64,000 nucleotides of DNA, taken from positions 62,001-126,000 of the forward strand of contig DASZMN010000095.1 of the NCBI GenBank assembly GCA_035551835.1. The letters run 5' to 3'. This document shows, piece by piece, positions 1 to 7,997 of the stretch. The position numbers were made by a program, and so were the translations under genes. The DNA is from Bog-473 sp035551835. Lineage in GTDB: Bacteria > Actinomycetota > Acidimicrobiia > Acidimicrobiales > RAAP-2. How positions within the stretch are numbered: position 1 is the stretch's first letter; every line of letters begins with the position of its first letter. The notes beneath the pieces were generated by a model, which saw only the letters and a program-made list of their open reading frames with translations, did no database searches and was not told the DNA's origin.

Positions 1-855
1 CGCCTCTAATTGGCCGGGCAGTCGCTGGGCCCGCACCTGGCGAAACGGTTCTTCGAGGTCCATGCCGGCGTTCAGCGCCTTCCCGCCGTCGCGCAACCCC
101 CAGATGAAGTCGGTCCCCGTGACCCCGCCCCAGCCCCAGTCCTCGCGCAGCACCGTGCTGAGGAGGTACTCGTTCTGGCCGCACCATTCCCCGTTGACCG
201 AGTTGTAGGCCGCCATCACGGCGGCGACGCCCTCCTCGACGACCCGGCGGAAATGGGCGAGGTACACGTCGTGCAGCGTCGGCTCGTCGACCGTGACGTC
301 GACGGTGAACCGCGCGTTCTCCATCGAGTTCAACGCGTAGTGCTTGACGCAGGCCATCACCCAGCGTTGGGTGCCGCGGGTGAGCGCGGCGCCGAACTCG
401 CCGAGATGGTACGGATCGTCCCCGTAGGTCTCCTGGATGCGCCCCCACGCGGGGTGCCGCGGCAGGTTGATGCACACCCCACCGAAGAAGTTGCCGCCGA
501 GGGCTCGGACCTCGCGGCCGATGACGTCGCCGACCTCTTCCTCGAGCGCGAGGTCCCACGTCGCACCCCGCGCCATCGGGACAGGGAACGCGGTGGCGGC
601 GCCGGCGACGCAGCCGCGCGGGCCGTCCACGAACCGGGTGCCCGGCAGACCGATCCGCGCCACGGCTCCGTGCACGATCGGGGTCCGGTTGTAACCCTCG
701 GACCTGAAGGTGGCCAGGCCCTCCCAGAAGTCGGTGTCGCCGTCGAGGAGCCAGAGCCGTTCCGCGTCGTCGAGTTGCGCGTAGAGCTCCTGGGCGACGT
801 CGCCCGCCGGCCGACCCGATTGCACCGCACGGACGGCCTCGTCGAACGCGGTCAC
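1..855 (-). CDS. Glycoside hydrolase family 3 (beta-glucosidase-like), N-terminal part, cut by window edge
   Basis: Translating the minus strand from GTG at 855 gives 285 open codons running off the left edge. The protein shows the GH3 catalytic barrel: FVDGPRG (about residues 75-81), VKHYALNSMENARF with the conserved Lys-His pair (171-172), VMAAYNSVNGEW (213-224), and VTGTDFIWG, where Asp249 sits at the place of the GH3 nucleophile. GH3 enzymes remove non-reducing-end glucose or xylose from glycosides. No signal peptide is visible, so it probably acts in the cytoplasm. The start is well fixed: an in-frame TAG lies 24 bases upstream with no other start between. The GTG overlaps the TGA of the upstream acyl-CoA synthetase as GTGA, suggesting translational coupling. 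The C-terminal part is missing because the window ends. Confidence 0.88.
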   Translation of the reverse strand, partial: MTAFDEAVRAVQSGRPAGDVAQELYAQLDDAERLWLLDGDTDFWEGLATFRSEGYNRTPIVHGAVARIGLPGTRFVDGPRGCVAGAATAFPVPMARGATWDLALEEEVGDVIGREVRALGGNFFGGVCINLPRHPAWGRIQETYGDDPYHLGEFGAALTRGTQRWVMACVKHYALNSMENARFTVDVTVDEPTLHDVYLAHFRRVVEEGVAAVMAAYNSVNGEWCGQNEYLLSTVLREDWGWGGVTGTDFIWGLRDGGKALNAGMDLEEPFRQVRAQRLPGQLEA

Positions 856-2393
856 GTCGTCCCGGCCGGTCGGCTAACGGGACGAAGGTCCCGCTTGAGC
901 ACCTTGCCCGAAGGGTTGCGCGGCAACGCCTCGAGGAAGGTGACGTCTTTCGGCACTTTGAACTTGGCCAGCCGCTCGGCGCAGTGCGCGAGCAACTCCT
1001 CGGCGGTCGCGGATTCGCCCGCTCGCACAACGACGAAGGCCACCGGGACCTCGCCCCACCGCTCGTCCGGTCGCCCGACCACGGCGGCCTCGAGCACCGC
1101 GTCGTGCTCGTAGAGCACACGCTCGACCTCGGACCCCGCGATGTTCTCGCCGCCCGACACGATCATGTCCTTCAGCCGGTCGACGATGAAGAGATAGCCG
1201 TCTTCGTCGAGCACCCCGATGTCGCCGGTGTGGAACCACCCGCCCGCAAAGGCCCGGTCGGTGGCATCGGCGTCACGCCAATACCCCTTGAAGACCTTCG
1301 GGCCCCGCATCACGATCTCGCCACGTGCACCGGGACGAACGGGGTGACCTTGGTCGTCCCACACCTCGAGCTCGAGATGCACACAGGGCCGGCCGACGCT
1401 GCCCAGCTTCTTCACGATGTTGTCCCGATCGAGAAAGGTGTCGCCCGAGACCGTTTCGGTCAGCCCGTAGGCGTCGGCGAACCAGGCCGAGGGGAATACG
1501 CGCTGGATGCGCTCGATCAAAGGGATCGGCATCTTCTCTCCGCCATTGATGATGACGCGCACCGACGACAGATCCCGTTGCTCGACGTCGGGCTGCGCCA
1601 TGATCGCATTCACCATCGCCGGTGCCAGCCACACGGCGGTCACCTTCGACCGCTCCAGCTCGTCGACGACGGCGGCAGCGTCGAACACGCGGTGGATGAT
1701 CGTGGTCGCGCCGGCCGCGACGAGCGTCGTGGTCGTGAGGTCGAGCGCGCCAACGTGGTAGAGGGGCCCGCAGGCGAGGCCCAGATCATCTGCGTTGAAA
1801 CCGAATTCGACGAGGTGGGCGAAGTTCTTCCACGCCAGATTGGCGTGCGTGATCATGACGCCCTTCGGACGACCGGTGGTGCCCGACGTGTACATCAGGC
1901 GGTGGATGTCGTCGGCGTCGGTCGGGGCCCGGTCGACGGCTGGCCCGGTGGTCCGGAGTTCGGCGAGCGTCGTCCAGCCGGTCGGAGCTTCGTGCGCGCG
2001 GCACGCTCTTACCAGGGTGGGTTCGCTCCCCACGGTCGCCTCGTCGGCCAGGCCCAGCAGTGCCTCGTCGCAGACGAGCGCTCGAGCCTCCGAGTGCTCC
2101 AGGATGTATCGGACCTCGGCCGCCGCGAGCCTCCAGTTGATCGGCATCGCGATTGCGCCGAGGTAGTTCGCCGCGAACACCGTCTCGAGGAACTCGGGGC
2201 AGTTGTACGAGAGGAGCCCCACGACGTGTCCATGCCCCACGCCGCTCGCATGCAGGCCCGCGGCCAGCGCCATGGAGCGAGTTGCCATGTCGTGGTAGGT
2301 CGTTGCCTCCCCTCCGAAGACGGTCATGACGCGGTCGGGCGATCGCTCCGCGTGATGCGCCAGCACTCCGAACCAGTTGACGTCTGCTCTCAC
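852..2393 (-). CDS. AMP-forming acyl-CoA synthetase (fatty acid or aryl acid CoA ligase)
   Basis: A 513-residue ANL-superfamily ligase that would activate a carboxylic acid with ATP and CoA. The P-loop-like motif YTSGTTGRPKGV lies near residues 168-179, followed by DAYGLTETVSG, the GWFHTGDIG box, the hinge DRLKDMIVSGGENI and the C-terminal catalytic lysine in NPSGKVLKRDL (about residue 497). All core motifs are intact. The GTG at 2393 is chosen because GGAGG lies 5 bases upstream; a longer reading to 2468 adds only an Arg-rich stretch with no ribosome site. It is divergent from the TetR gene at 2490 and overlaps the GH3 gene downstream by 4 bases. The substrate is unknown; it could be the entry step of the pathway whose genes follow on the other side of the TetR gene. 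Confidence 0.9.
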   Translation of the reverse strand: MRADVNWFGVLAHHAERSPDRVMTVFGGEATTYHDMATRSMALAAGLHASGVGHGHVVGLLSYNCPEFLETVFAANYLGAIAMPINWRLAAAEVRYILEHSEARALVCDEALLGLADEATVGSEPTLVRACRAHEAPTGWTTLAELRTTGPAVDRAPTDADDIHRLMYTSGTTGRPKGVMITHANLAWKNFAHLVEFGFNADDLGLACGPLYHVGALDLTTTTLVAAGATTIIHRVFDAAAVVDELERSKVTAVWLAPAMVNAIMAQPDVEQRDLSSVRVIINGGEKMPIPLIERIQRVFPSAWFADAYGLTETVSGDTFLDRDNIVKKLGSVGRPCVHLELEVWDDQGHPVRPGARGEIVMRGPKVFKGYWRDADATDRAFAGGWFHTGDIGVLDEDGYLFIVDRLKDMIVSGGENIAGSEVERVLYEHDAVLEAAVVGRPDERWGEVPVAFVVVRAGESATAEELLAHCAERLAKFKVPKDVTFLEALPRNPSGKVLKRDLRPVSRPAGTT

Positions 2394-2489
2394 GCGCACC
2401 TCCGCCCTTCGACTTCGCCGGAGATTCCGCCGTTGCGCCCGGGACCCATTACCCGATGACCATCCCAATCCCCAGTAGCGTCATTCTCC

Positions 2490-3116
2490 GTGAGCGCGCA
2501 GGCAAACGCAGATTCTCGCCGGAGCCCGAAGTGGGAGTCGCGACGCGAGGCCATCGTCGACACCTCAGCGCACCTTTTCGCTCGGCAGGGCTATCACGCC
2601 ACCGGGATCATGGAGCTCTGCACGGCAAATGACCTCGGCAAGGGCGCCCTCTACCACTACATCGGTTCGAAGGAAGAGCTGCTGGCGGCGATCCACGACC
2701 GCGTCATGGACGAGGTCATGCTCGGCGCCGACCGCGTCGCCGAAGCGGGCGGATCGCCGTCGGAGCAGCTGGCCGGGCTCGGAGACGAGCTGCTCGACGT
2801 CATCCACCGTTACCCGGACCACGTATGGGTCTTCCTGCACGAATTCCCCGCGCTGACCGGCCCGCGAGCCGAGAGGTTCCGGAGGCGCCGCCGCGAGTAC
2901 GAACGTCGAGTCGAGTCCGTGCTGCGCGCCGGCGTGGAGTCCGGCGAGTTCCGTGATATCGAACCGTGGTTGACGGCGAGGGCGTGGCTCGGGATGCACA
3001 ACTACACCTACCTGTGGCTCAAGCCCGGCGGGCGCCTCGCGGCCGGCTCGGTGGCCAAGCCGTTCGCCGAGATCTTCATGCGGGGCATCACGAGGACGGG
3101 CAGCCAGTCTCAGTGA
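2490..3116 (+). CDS. TetR/AcrR-family transcriptional regulator
   Basis: A 208-residue protein with an N-terminal TetR helix-turn-helix (about residues 18-65): AIVDTSAHLFARQGYHATGI, then DLGKGALYHYIGSKEEL, the typical recognition-helix block. The C-terminal ligand domain is unassigned. It starts at GTG 2490 with no clear Shine-Dalgarno, so it may be leaderless. It is divergent from the acyl-CoA synthetase across a 96-base gap in which I see no copy of the ACCGGTYRGT operator found at the next four promoters. By position it is the best candidate regulator for that operator set, but this is inference. Repressors of this family often respond to CoA thioesters or the pathway substrate. Confidence 0.88.
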   Translation: MSAQANADSRRSPKWESRREAIVDTSAHLFARQGYHATGIMELCTANDLGKGALYHYIGSKEELLAAIHDRVMDEVMLGADRVAEAGGSPSEQLAGLGDELLDVIHRYPDHVWVFLHEFPALTGPRAERFRRRRREYERRVESVLRAGVESGEFRDIEPWLTARAWLGMHNYTYLWLKPGGRLAAGSVAKPFAEIFMRGITRTGSQSQ

Positions 3117-3123
3117 GCTGAGG

Positions 3124-3879
3124 TCACGGTGCCGAGTACCCACCGTCGACCACCAGCGCGGCACCGGTCGTCCAGCGCGACTCGTCGCTCGCAAGATAGG
3201 AGTACGCGCCGGCGAGATCGTCGGCCGTTCCGAGCCCGAGCGGATGACGGGCCGCAATGGTGTCGAGGGCGTCCTCGGGAAGACCGGCATGGATGCCCGA
3301 GCGGAACGTCCCGGGACAGACGCAGTTGACCCGGATTCCGTCTCGCGCGTATTCGACCGCGGCGACCTTCGCCAGCTGGATCACGGCCGCCTTGGTGGCG
3401 CAGTAGGGCGCCGAATGCGACCACGCCGTCAGCCCCGCGACAGACGCGGTGAGGATGATGGAGCCGGATTCCTGTGCGCGCATGATGGGGACGGCCGCCT
3501 TGATGCCGTGCACGGCGCCGAGGACGTTGACGCTGAACGCCCGTTCCCAATCTTGCGTCGAGAGATTGTGGATGCGCCCGTTGGGCGAGAGGACGCCTGC
3601 GTTGCTGATGAACGCGTCGAGCCGGCCGAACCGCTCGACGGCCAGCCTGGCGACCGCTTCGACCTGGTCCGGATCGCTGACGTCGGCCAGGATCGTGGCC
3701 GTCGGGCTCTCGGTCCTTGCCACTGCGGCGACGGAGGCAGCCAGCGGCTCCTCGGCGACGTCGCTCAGGACCAGCGCCGTGTCCGGCTCGTCCGCGAACC
3801 GCCGCGAGAGCGCTGCGCCGAGTGCACCTCCCGCGCCGGTTATGGCGACGACGCGGCGCGAATACTTGCCCGTCGTCAT
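3124..3879 (-). CDS. Short-chain dehydrogenase/reductase (SDR)
   Basis: A 251-residue classical SDR. It shows the cofactor loop TGAGGALG (about residues 14-21), the NAG motif (SNAGVLSP), the catalytic YCATK motif, and the family C-terminus ALVVDGGYSAP. An acidic residue follows the second strand (VLSDV), which favours NAD over NADP. The likely role is oxidation of a hydroxyl or reduction of a ketone in the local catabolic route. ATG 3879 is used. It is convergent with the TetR gene (7-base gap) and divergent from the fused E1 gene; the shared gap holds operator site A. Substrate unknown. Confidence 0.88.
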   Translation of the reverse strand: MTTGKYSRRVVAITGAGGALGAALSRRFADEPDTALVLSDVAEEPLAASVAAVARTESPTATILADVSDPDQVEAVARLAVERFGRLDAFISNAGVLSPNGRIHNLSTQDWERAFSVNVLGAVHGIKAAVPIMRAQESGSIILTASVAGLTAWSHSAPYCATKAAVIQLAKVAAVEYARDGIRVNCVCPGTFRSGIHAGLPEDALDTIAARHPLGLGTADDLAGAYSYLASDESRWTTGAALVVDGGYSAP

Positions 3880-3971
3880 ACGCGCCCGTACTCAACCACT
3901 TCGCCCGCATTTGAACCCGCAATTAATGAGGACTCGGTGGTCTTGATCTTACGGGACATCAGGCTCCCCCT

Positions 3972-3987
3972 TGTACCGGTCAGTACA
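3972..3987. promoter_or_regulatory. Operator site A, palindrome TGTAC-N6-GTACA
   Basis: The 16-base sequence TGTACCGGTCAGTACA has perfect 5-base arms and matches its own reverse complement at 12 of 16 positions. It lies 37 bases before the E1 start (4025) and 92 bases before the SDR start (3879). Site B at 7179-7194 is the same sequence in the other orientation with one mismatch. A TetR-family protein is the likely ligand (inference). Confidence 0.6.
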
Positions 3988-4024
3988 GTACACGTCGGTG
4001 ACGAACGCTAACGAAGCTTGCGAG

Positions 4025-5989
4025 ATGCCTTCTCGTTCCGACCTGCTGGAGATGCAGGGCCGCATGTTGCGCATTCGTGGCTTCGAAGAGCGCGTCGCCG
4101 ACCTCTACCGCGACGGCCTCGTTCCCGGCTTCGTTCACCTCTCCATAGGGCAGGAGGCCGCGGCGGTCGGAGCCTGCTGGCCGTTGCGACCCGACGACGC
4201 GATCACGTCCACCCATCGCGGCCACGGACACTGCCTGGCCAAGGGACTGGAACCGCTCGGGATGTTCGCCGAGCTCATGGGCCGGGCCGAGGGGACCAAC
4301 CGCGGCCGGGGCGGCTCGATGCACATCGCCGATCCGAGGCGCGGGATCTTCGGCGCCAACGGGATCGTGGCCGCCGGGTTACCTATCGCCGTCGGTGCGG
4401 CCGCCGCGGCGCAGATCCGCGGGCGGGACGGCGTCGCCGTCGCCTTCTTCGGTGATGGTGCGGCGGCACAGGGTGCGTTCCACGAGGCGCTCAACCTCGC
4501 GGCCGTCTGGGGCCTGCCGGTGATCTTCTTCTGCGAGAACAACGGCTATTCAGAGTTCTCCGCGACAAAGGACCAACACGCCGCGTCGCTCGAGCAGCGA
4601 GCGGGCGGCTATGCGATGCCGTATTACCCGGTCGACGGCAACGACGTCGTCGTCACGGCCACCGCGATGCACAACGCGGTCAGCGGAGCCCGGGAGGGAT
4701 CGGGTCCGGTGATTGTCGAAGCGAGCACGTACCGCTGGCACGGTCACTATGAAGGCGACCCCCAGCGCTACCGCACCCCGGAGGAGCTGCACGCGTGGCA
4801 GGAGCGCGACCCCCTGGTGTTGCACCGCCGGCGGCTGATCGAGGCCGGAGTCGACGAGGCGGAGATCGAAGCGCTCGAGTCAAAGGTCGCCCACGAGCTT
4901 GACGAGGCCGTCGAGCGGGCGCGGAAACTCGATGCGCCGTCACCTGCAACGCTCTTCGACTTCGTCGTCCGGGAACGGCCTTCGATCGCCGAACCACCGG
5001 TTCCGGCGGAAGGCGCGGCCGAGTTCCGCACGATGGACGCAGTCCGCGCCGCGCTGGAAGCGGAACTGGTGGCCGACGATCGCGTCTTCCTCGCCGGCAT
5101 CGACGTTGGAGACGGCGGCAATGTGTTCGGCCTCACCAGGGGGCTCCGCGAGAGATTCGGCGACCGGGTCCGCGACACCCCCATCTCGGAGACGGCGATC
5201 GTCGGGCTGGGCGTCGGCGCGGCCATGGCGGGGATGCGCCCCGTGGTCGAGGTCATGTATCTCGACTTCCTCGGCGTCTGCCTGGACCAGCTGCTGAACC
5301 AGGCGGCCAAGCTGCCGTTCATGACGGGCGGAGCGGCCGAGATGGGCCTGACCGTGCGCACGCAATTCGGCGCGGGCCGCTCATCGGGCTCGCAGCATTC
5401 GCAGAGCCTCGAGGCCCTGCTGGCTCACATCCCCGGGCTCACCGTCGTCATGCCCTCGACGCCCTCGGACGCGTACGGGCTGTTGCGGGCCGCGATCCAG
5501 GATCCGAACCCGGTCGTCTTCATCGAGAACCGGCTGCTGTACGGGATGAAGGGCCCCATGCCGCCGGACGATCACCTGCTACCCCTCGGGCGCTCGATCG
5601 TCGTGCGGCCGGGTTCCGACATCACCGTGGTCTCGGTGTCCCGCATGGTGCACGAAGCCCTGGCGGCGGCGGAGTTGCTCGCCCCGGAGGGCATCTCCGT
5701 GGAGGTGATCGACCTCCGCACGGTCGCTCCCCTCGACCTCACGCCGGTGCTCGAATCGCTGCACAAGACGAGCCGGATCCTGATCGCCCACGAGGCGGTC
5801 GTCCCGTTCGGCATCGGCGCGGAGATTGCGGCCAGGGTTGTCCGCGAAGGTTTCTGGGATCTCGATGCGCCGGTCGAACGACTTGGCGCGGCCGCCACGC
5901 CACCTCCCTACGCCCCCGAGCTCGAGCGGGCGTGGCTCCCCGGTCGCGAAGAGATCGCCGACGCCGTCCTGAGACTTTCGGCCGTCTGA
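4025..5989 (+). CDS. Fused alpha-beta E1 component of a thiamine-dependent 2-oxoacid dehydrogenase
   Basis: A 654-residue protein that joins in one chain what are usually two genes. Residues 1-320 are E1 alpha, with the thiamine diphosphate motif GDGAAAQGAFHEA (GDG at 143-145) closing with ENN (171-173) and the phosphorylation-loop-like THRGHGHCLAKG. Residues about 330-650 are the E1 beta transketolase-like domain (TPISETAIVGLGVGAAMAG, QFGAGRSSGSQHSQSLEA, IDLRTVAPLD). E1 decarboxylates a 2-oxoacid such as pyruvate, a branched-chain 2-oxoacid or acetoin-type substrate and passes the acyl group to lipoyl E2. No E2 or E3 gene is nearby. ATG 4025 is preferred over upstream TTG 3971 or GTG 3998 because TTG 3971 would place the operator inside the coding sequence; the ribosome site is weak. 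Confidence 0.88.
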   Translation: MPSRSDLLEMQGRMLRIRGFEERVADLYRDGLVPGFVHLSIGQEAAAVGACWPLRPDDAITSTHRGHGHCLAKGLEPLGMFAELMGRAEGTNRGRGGSMHIADPRRGIFGANGIVAAGLPIAVGAAAAAQIRGRDGVAVAFFGDGAAAQGAFHEALNLAAVWGLPVIFFCENNGYSEFSATKDQHAASLEQRAGGYAMPYYPVDGNDVVVTATAMHNAVSGAREGSGPVIVEASTYRWHGHYEGDPQRYRTPEELHAWQERDPLVLHRRRLIEAGVDEAEIEALESKVAHELDEAVERARKLDAPSPATLFDFVVRERPSIAEPPVPAEGAAEFRTMDAVRAALEAELVADDRVFLAGIDVGDGGNVFGLTRGLRERFGDRVRDTPISETAIVGLGVGAAMAGMRPVVEVMYLDFLGVCLDQLLNQAAKLPFMTGGAAEMGLTVRTQFGAGRSSGSQHSQSLEALLAHIPGLTVVMPSTPSDAYGLLRAAIQDPNPVVFIENRLLYGMKGPMPPDDHLLPLGRSIVVRPGSDITVVSVSRMVHEALAAAELLAPEGISVEVIDLRTVAPLDLTPVLESLHKTSRILIAHEAVVPFGIGAEIAARVVREGFWDLDAPVERLGAAATPPPYAPELERAWLPGREEIADAVLRLSAV

Positions 5990-6020
5990 TCCCTAGGTCG
6001 TCACCGGGCCACGGTTGGCG

Positions 6021-7166
6021 TCAGCAGCCGAGGGCGCGGGCGATCACCAGGTGCTGGATCTCGTTGGTGCCCTCGCCGATCTCGAGCACCTTGGCATCGC
6101 AGTAGAACCGCGCGACCGGGGTCTCGAGCATGTAACCGAGACCACCGTGGATCTGGACCGCCTCGGACGCCGCCGACACCGCCAGGCGGCTGGCCTTCAA
6201 CTTGGCCATGGCCGCCTCCTTCTGGAACGGCTGAGCGTGGTCGCGGAGCGACGCCGCGCGGTAGGTGAGCCAGCGCGCCGCCTCGAGCTCGGTTGCGATG
6301 TCGGCCAGCTTGAACTGCACGGCCTGGAACTTGGCGATCGGCTGGCCGAACTGCACGCGCTCGCGCGCGTAGGCCGTCGCCATGTCGAGGACCGCCTTGG
6401 TCAAGCTCAGGGAGAGCGCCGCAATGGAGATCCGACCGACCTCGAGCGTGCGGAGGAACTGCGCGAGCCCCATGTCGGGGTCTCCCACCAGATGGTCGTC
6501 CGGCACGAAGACGTCGTCGAAGAAGAGCTCGCGCGTGTCGAGGCCGCGCCAGCCGATGCCGCGCATCTTCGGTCCCATCGTGAAGCCCGGGGTGTCCCGC
6601 TCGACGACGAAACTGGCGTACCGCGGCGCGTCGTCCGACGTGTTGGTTCGGGCGAGAAGGGTCACGCCGAACGACATGTCCGTCCCGGCGTTGGAGATGA
6701 ACGCCTTGCGGCCTTTGATCAACCAGCCGCCGGCCTGGCGTTGCGCCCGCGTCGTGATCCCCCGGGCGTCCGAGCCGGCCTCGGGCTCGGTCAGGCCGAA
6801 CGCGCCGAGGGCCCGCCCCTCGGCCAACGGGCGCAACCAGCGTTCGCGTTGCGCGTCGTTGCCAAAGAGGAACAGCGGTAACGATCCGATGGTCACATGG
6901 GCCTGCCAGGCGGCGGCGACCGACTGGTCGGCCAGGCCGATCTGTTCCATGGCGGCGACAAAGCCGACCGTCGACATGCCGATCCCGCCCCACGCCTCGG
7001 GGACCAGCATCCCCAGCAAACCAAGTTGCCCCATCTCGCGCAGCAGGTCGGTGGGGCATCGTCCCTCGTCCCACGCCTCGGGCGCGCGCCGGGCGATCTC
7101 CTTCTGCGAGAAGTCCCGGCACAGCGCGACGAGCTCGCGCTCGTCTTCACCCAGCGAGAAGTCCAC
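6021..7166 (-). CDS. Acyl-CoA dehydrogenase
   Basis: A 381-residue FAD enzyme of normal family length that introduces an alpha,beta double bond into an acyl-CoA and passes electrons to ETF. Visible motifs: FGLTEPEAGSDARG (flavin/substrate region), the GPKMRGIGWRG loop, ARERVQFGQPIAKFQ, QIHGGLGYMLE, and the C-terminal IGEGTNEIQ with the probable catalytic base Glu365. It starts at GTG 7166 with AGGA about 8 bases upstream. It is convergent with the E1 gene and divergent from the class II aldolase; operator site B begins 13 bases upstream of the start. The chain length or ring character of the substrate cannot be told. Confidence 0.92.
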   Translation of the reverse strand: MDFSLGEDERELVALCRDFSQKEIARRAPEAWDEGRCPTDLLREMGQLGLLGMLVPEAWGGIGMSTVGFVAAMEQIGLADQSVAAAWQAHVTIGSLPLFLFGNDAQRERWLRPLAEGRALGAFGLTEPEAGSDARGITTRAQRQAGGWLIKGRKAFISNAGTDMSFGVTLLARTNTSDDAPRYASFVVERDTPGFTMGPKMRGIGWRGLDTRELFFDDVFVPDDHLVGDPDMGLAQFLRTLEVGRISIAALSLSLTKAVLDMATAYARERVQFGQPIAKFQAVQFKLADIATELEAARWLTYRAASLRDHAQPFQKEAAMAKLKASRLAVSAASEAVQIHGGLGYMLETPVARFYCDAKVLEIGEGTNEIQHLVIARALGC

Positions 7167-7178
7167 ACGCTCATCCTA

Positions 7179-7194
7179 TGGACTGACCGGTACA
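7179..7194. promoter_or_regulatory. Operator site B
   Basis: TGGACTGACCGGTACA matches the reverse complement of site A at 15 of 16 positions. It lies in the 47-base gap between the acyl-CoA dehydrogenase and aldolase starts, 12 and 19 bases from them, so protein bound here should block both promoters. Confidence 0.6.
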
Positions 7195-7213
7195 ACGCTC
7201 GTACACTGGAGTC

Positions 7214-7981
7214 GTGCCATCAGACCGCGCCCCTCACGCCATGCCCGAGTTCGACAACGTGGACGAGGAGCGGCGTCATCGCAAGCAGCGGCTCGCCGCC
7301 GCCTTCCGCCTGTTCGGCAAGTTTGGATTCAGCGAGGGAACCGCCGGCCACATCACCGCGCGCGACCCCGAGCGCCCCGACCACTTCTGGGTCAACCCGT
7401 TCGGCATGAACTTCCGCCACATCTCGGTGAAGGACCTCTTGCTCGTCAACCACGAGGGTGAGGTCGTCGAGGGCAACTGGCCGCTCAACCTGGCGGCGTT
7501 CGTGATCCACTCGCAGATCCACGCGGCGCGACCCGACGTGGTGTCCGCCGCGCACTCGCATTCCGTGTACGGCAAGGCATGGTCGACCCTTCATCGGCCG
7601 CTCGATCCGCTCACGCAGGATGCCTGCGCGTTCTACCAGGACCACGCGCTGTTCGACGACTACACCGGCGCCGTGGTCGAGATCGAAGAGGGCAAGCGCA
7701 TCGCGCACGCGCTGGGCGACAACAAGGCGGCCATCCTGGCCAATCACGGCTTGTTGACCGTGGGGCACACCGTGGACGAGGCCGCCTGGTGGTTCATCAC
7801 GATGGAGCGCACTTGCCAGGCCCAGTTGCTTGCCGAAGCCGCCGGGACGCCCGTGCTGATCCGTCCCGACGTGGCGGAGACCACCGCGAAGCAGACCGGG
7901 GGCCACGGCACCGGGTGGTACCAGTTCCAGCCGCTCTACGACCAGATCGTCGTCGAGGAGCCGGACCTCCTCGACGAGTAG
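7214..7981 (+). CDS. Class II aldolase/adducin-family protein
   Basis: A 255-residue protein of the fuculose-1-phosphate aldolase/adducin fold. The zinc-site histidines are visible in AAHSHSVYGK (His114, His116) and ANHGLLTVG (His178), and an N-terminal FGFSEGTAGHITARDP matches the family's GNxSxR-type substrate loop. Members cleave or form carbon-carbon bonds, or decarboxylate, on small hydroxy-carbonyl substrates. It starts at GTG 7214 with GGAG only 2 bases before it, so leaderless translation or ATG 7241 are alternatives. It is divergent from the acyl-CoA dehydrogenase with operator site B between, and convergent with an SDR. It could perform a late carbon-carbon cleavage in the same route (inference). 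Confidence 0.85.
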   Translation: MPSDRAPHAMPEFDNVDEERRHRKQRLAAAFRLFGKFGFSEGTAGHITARDPERPDHFWVNPFGMNFRHISVKDLLLVNHEGEVVEGNWPLNLAAFVIHSQIHAARPDVVSAAHSHSVYGKAWSTLHRPLDPLTQDACAFYQDHALFDDYTGAVVEIEEGKRIAHALGDNKAAILANHGLLTVGHTVDEAAWWFITMERTCQAQLLAEAAGTPVLIRPDVAETTAKQTGGHGTGWYQFQPLYDQIVVEEPDLLDE

Positions 7982-7997
7982 ACCGTTCGGGCGCCTC

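Noticed and set aside
10..1113. Long plus-strand open frame at the left end
   Set aside because: It is the shadow of the GH3 gene and the acyl-CoA synthetase end, both of which show clear family motifs on the minus strand.
3971..4024. TTG-led extension of the fused E1
   Set aside because: It would put the operator palindrome inside the coding sequence and adds residues not found in E1 proteins.
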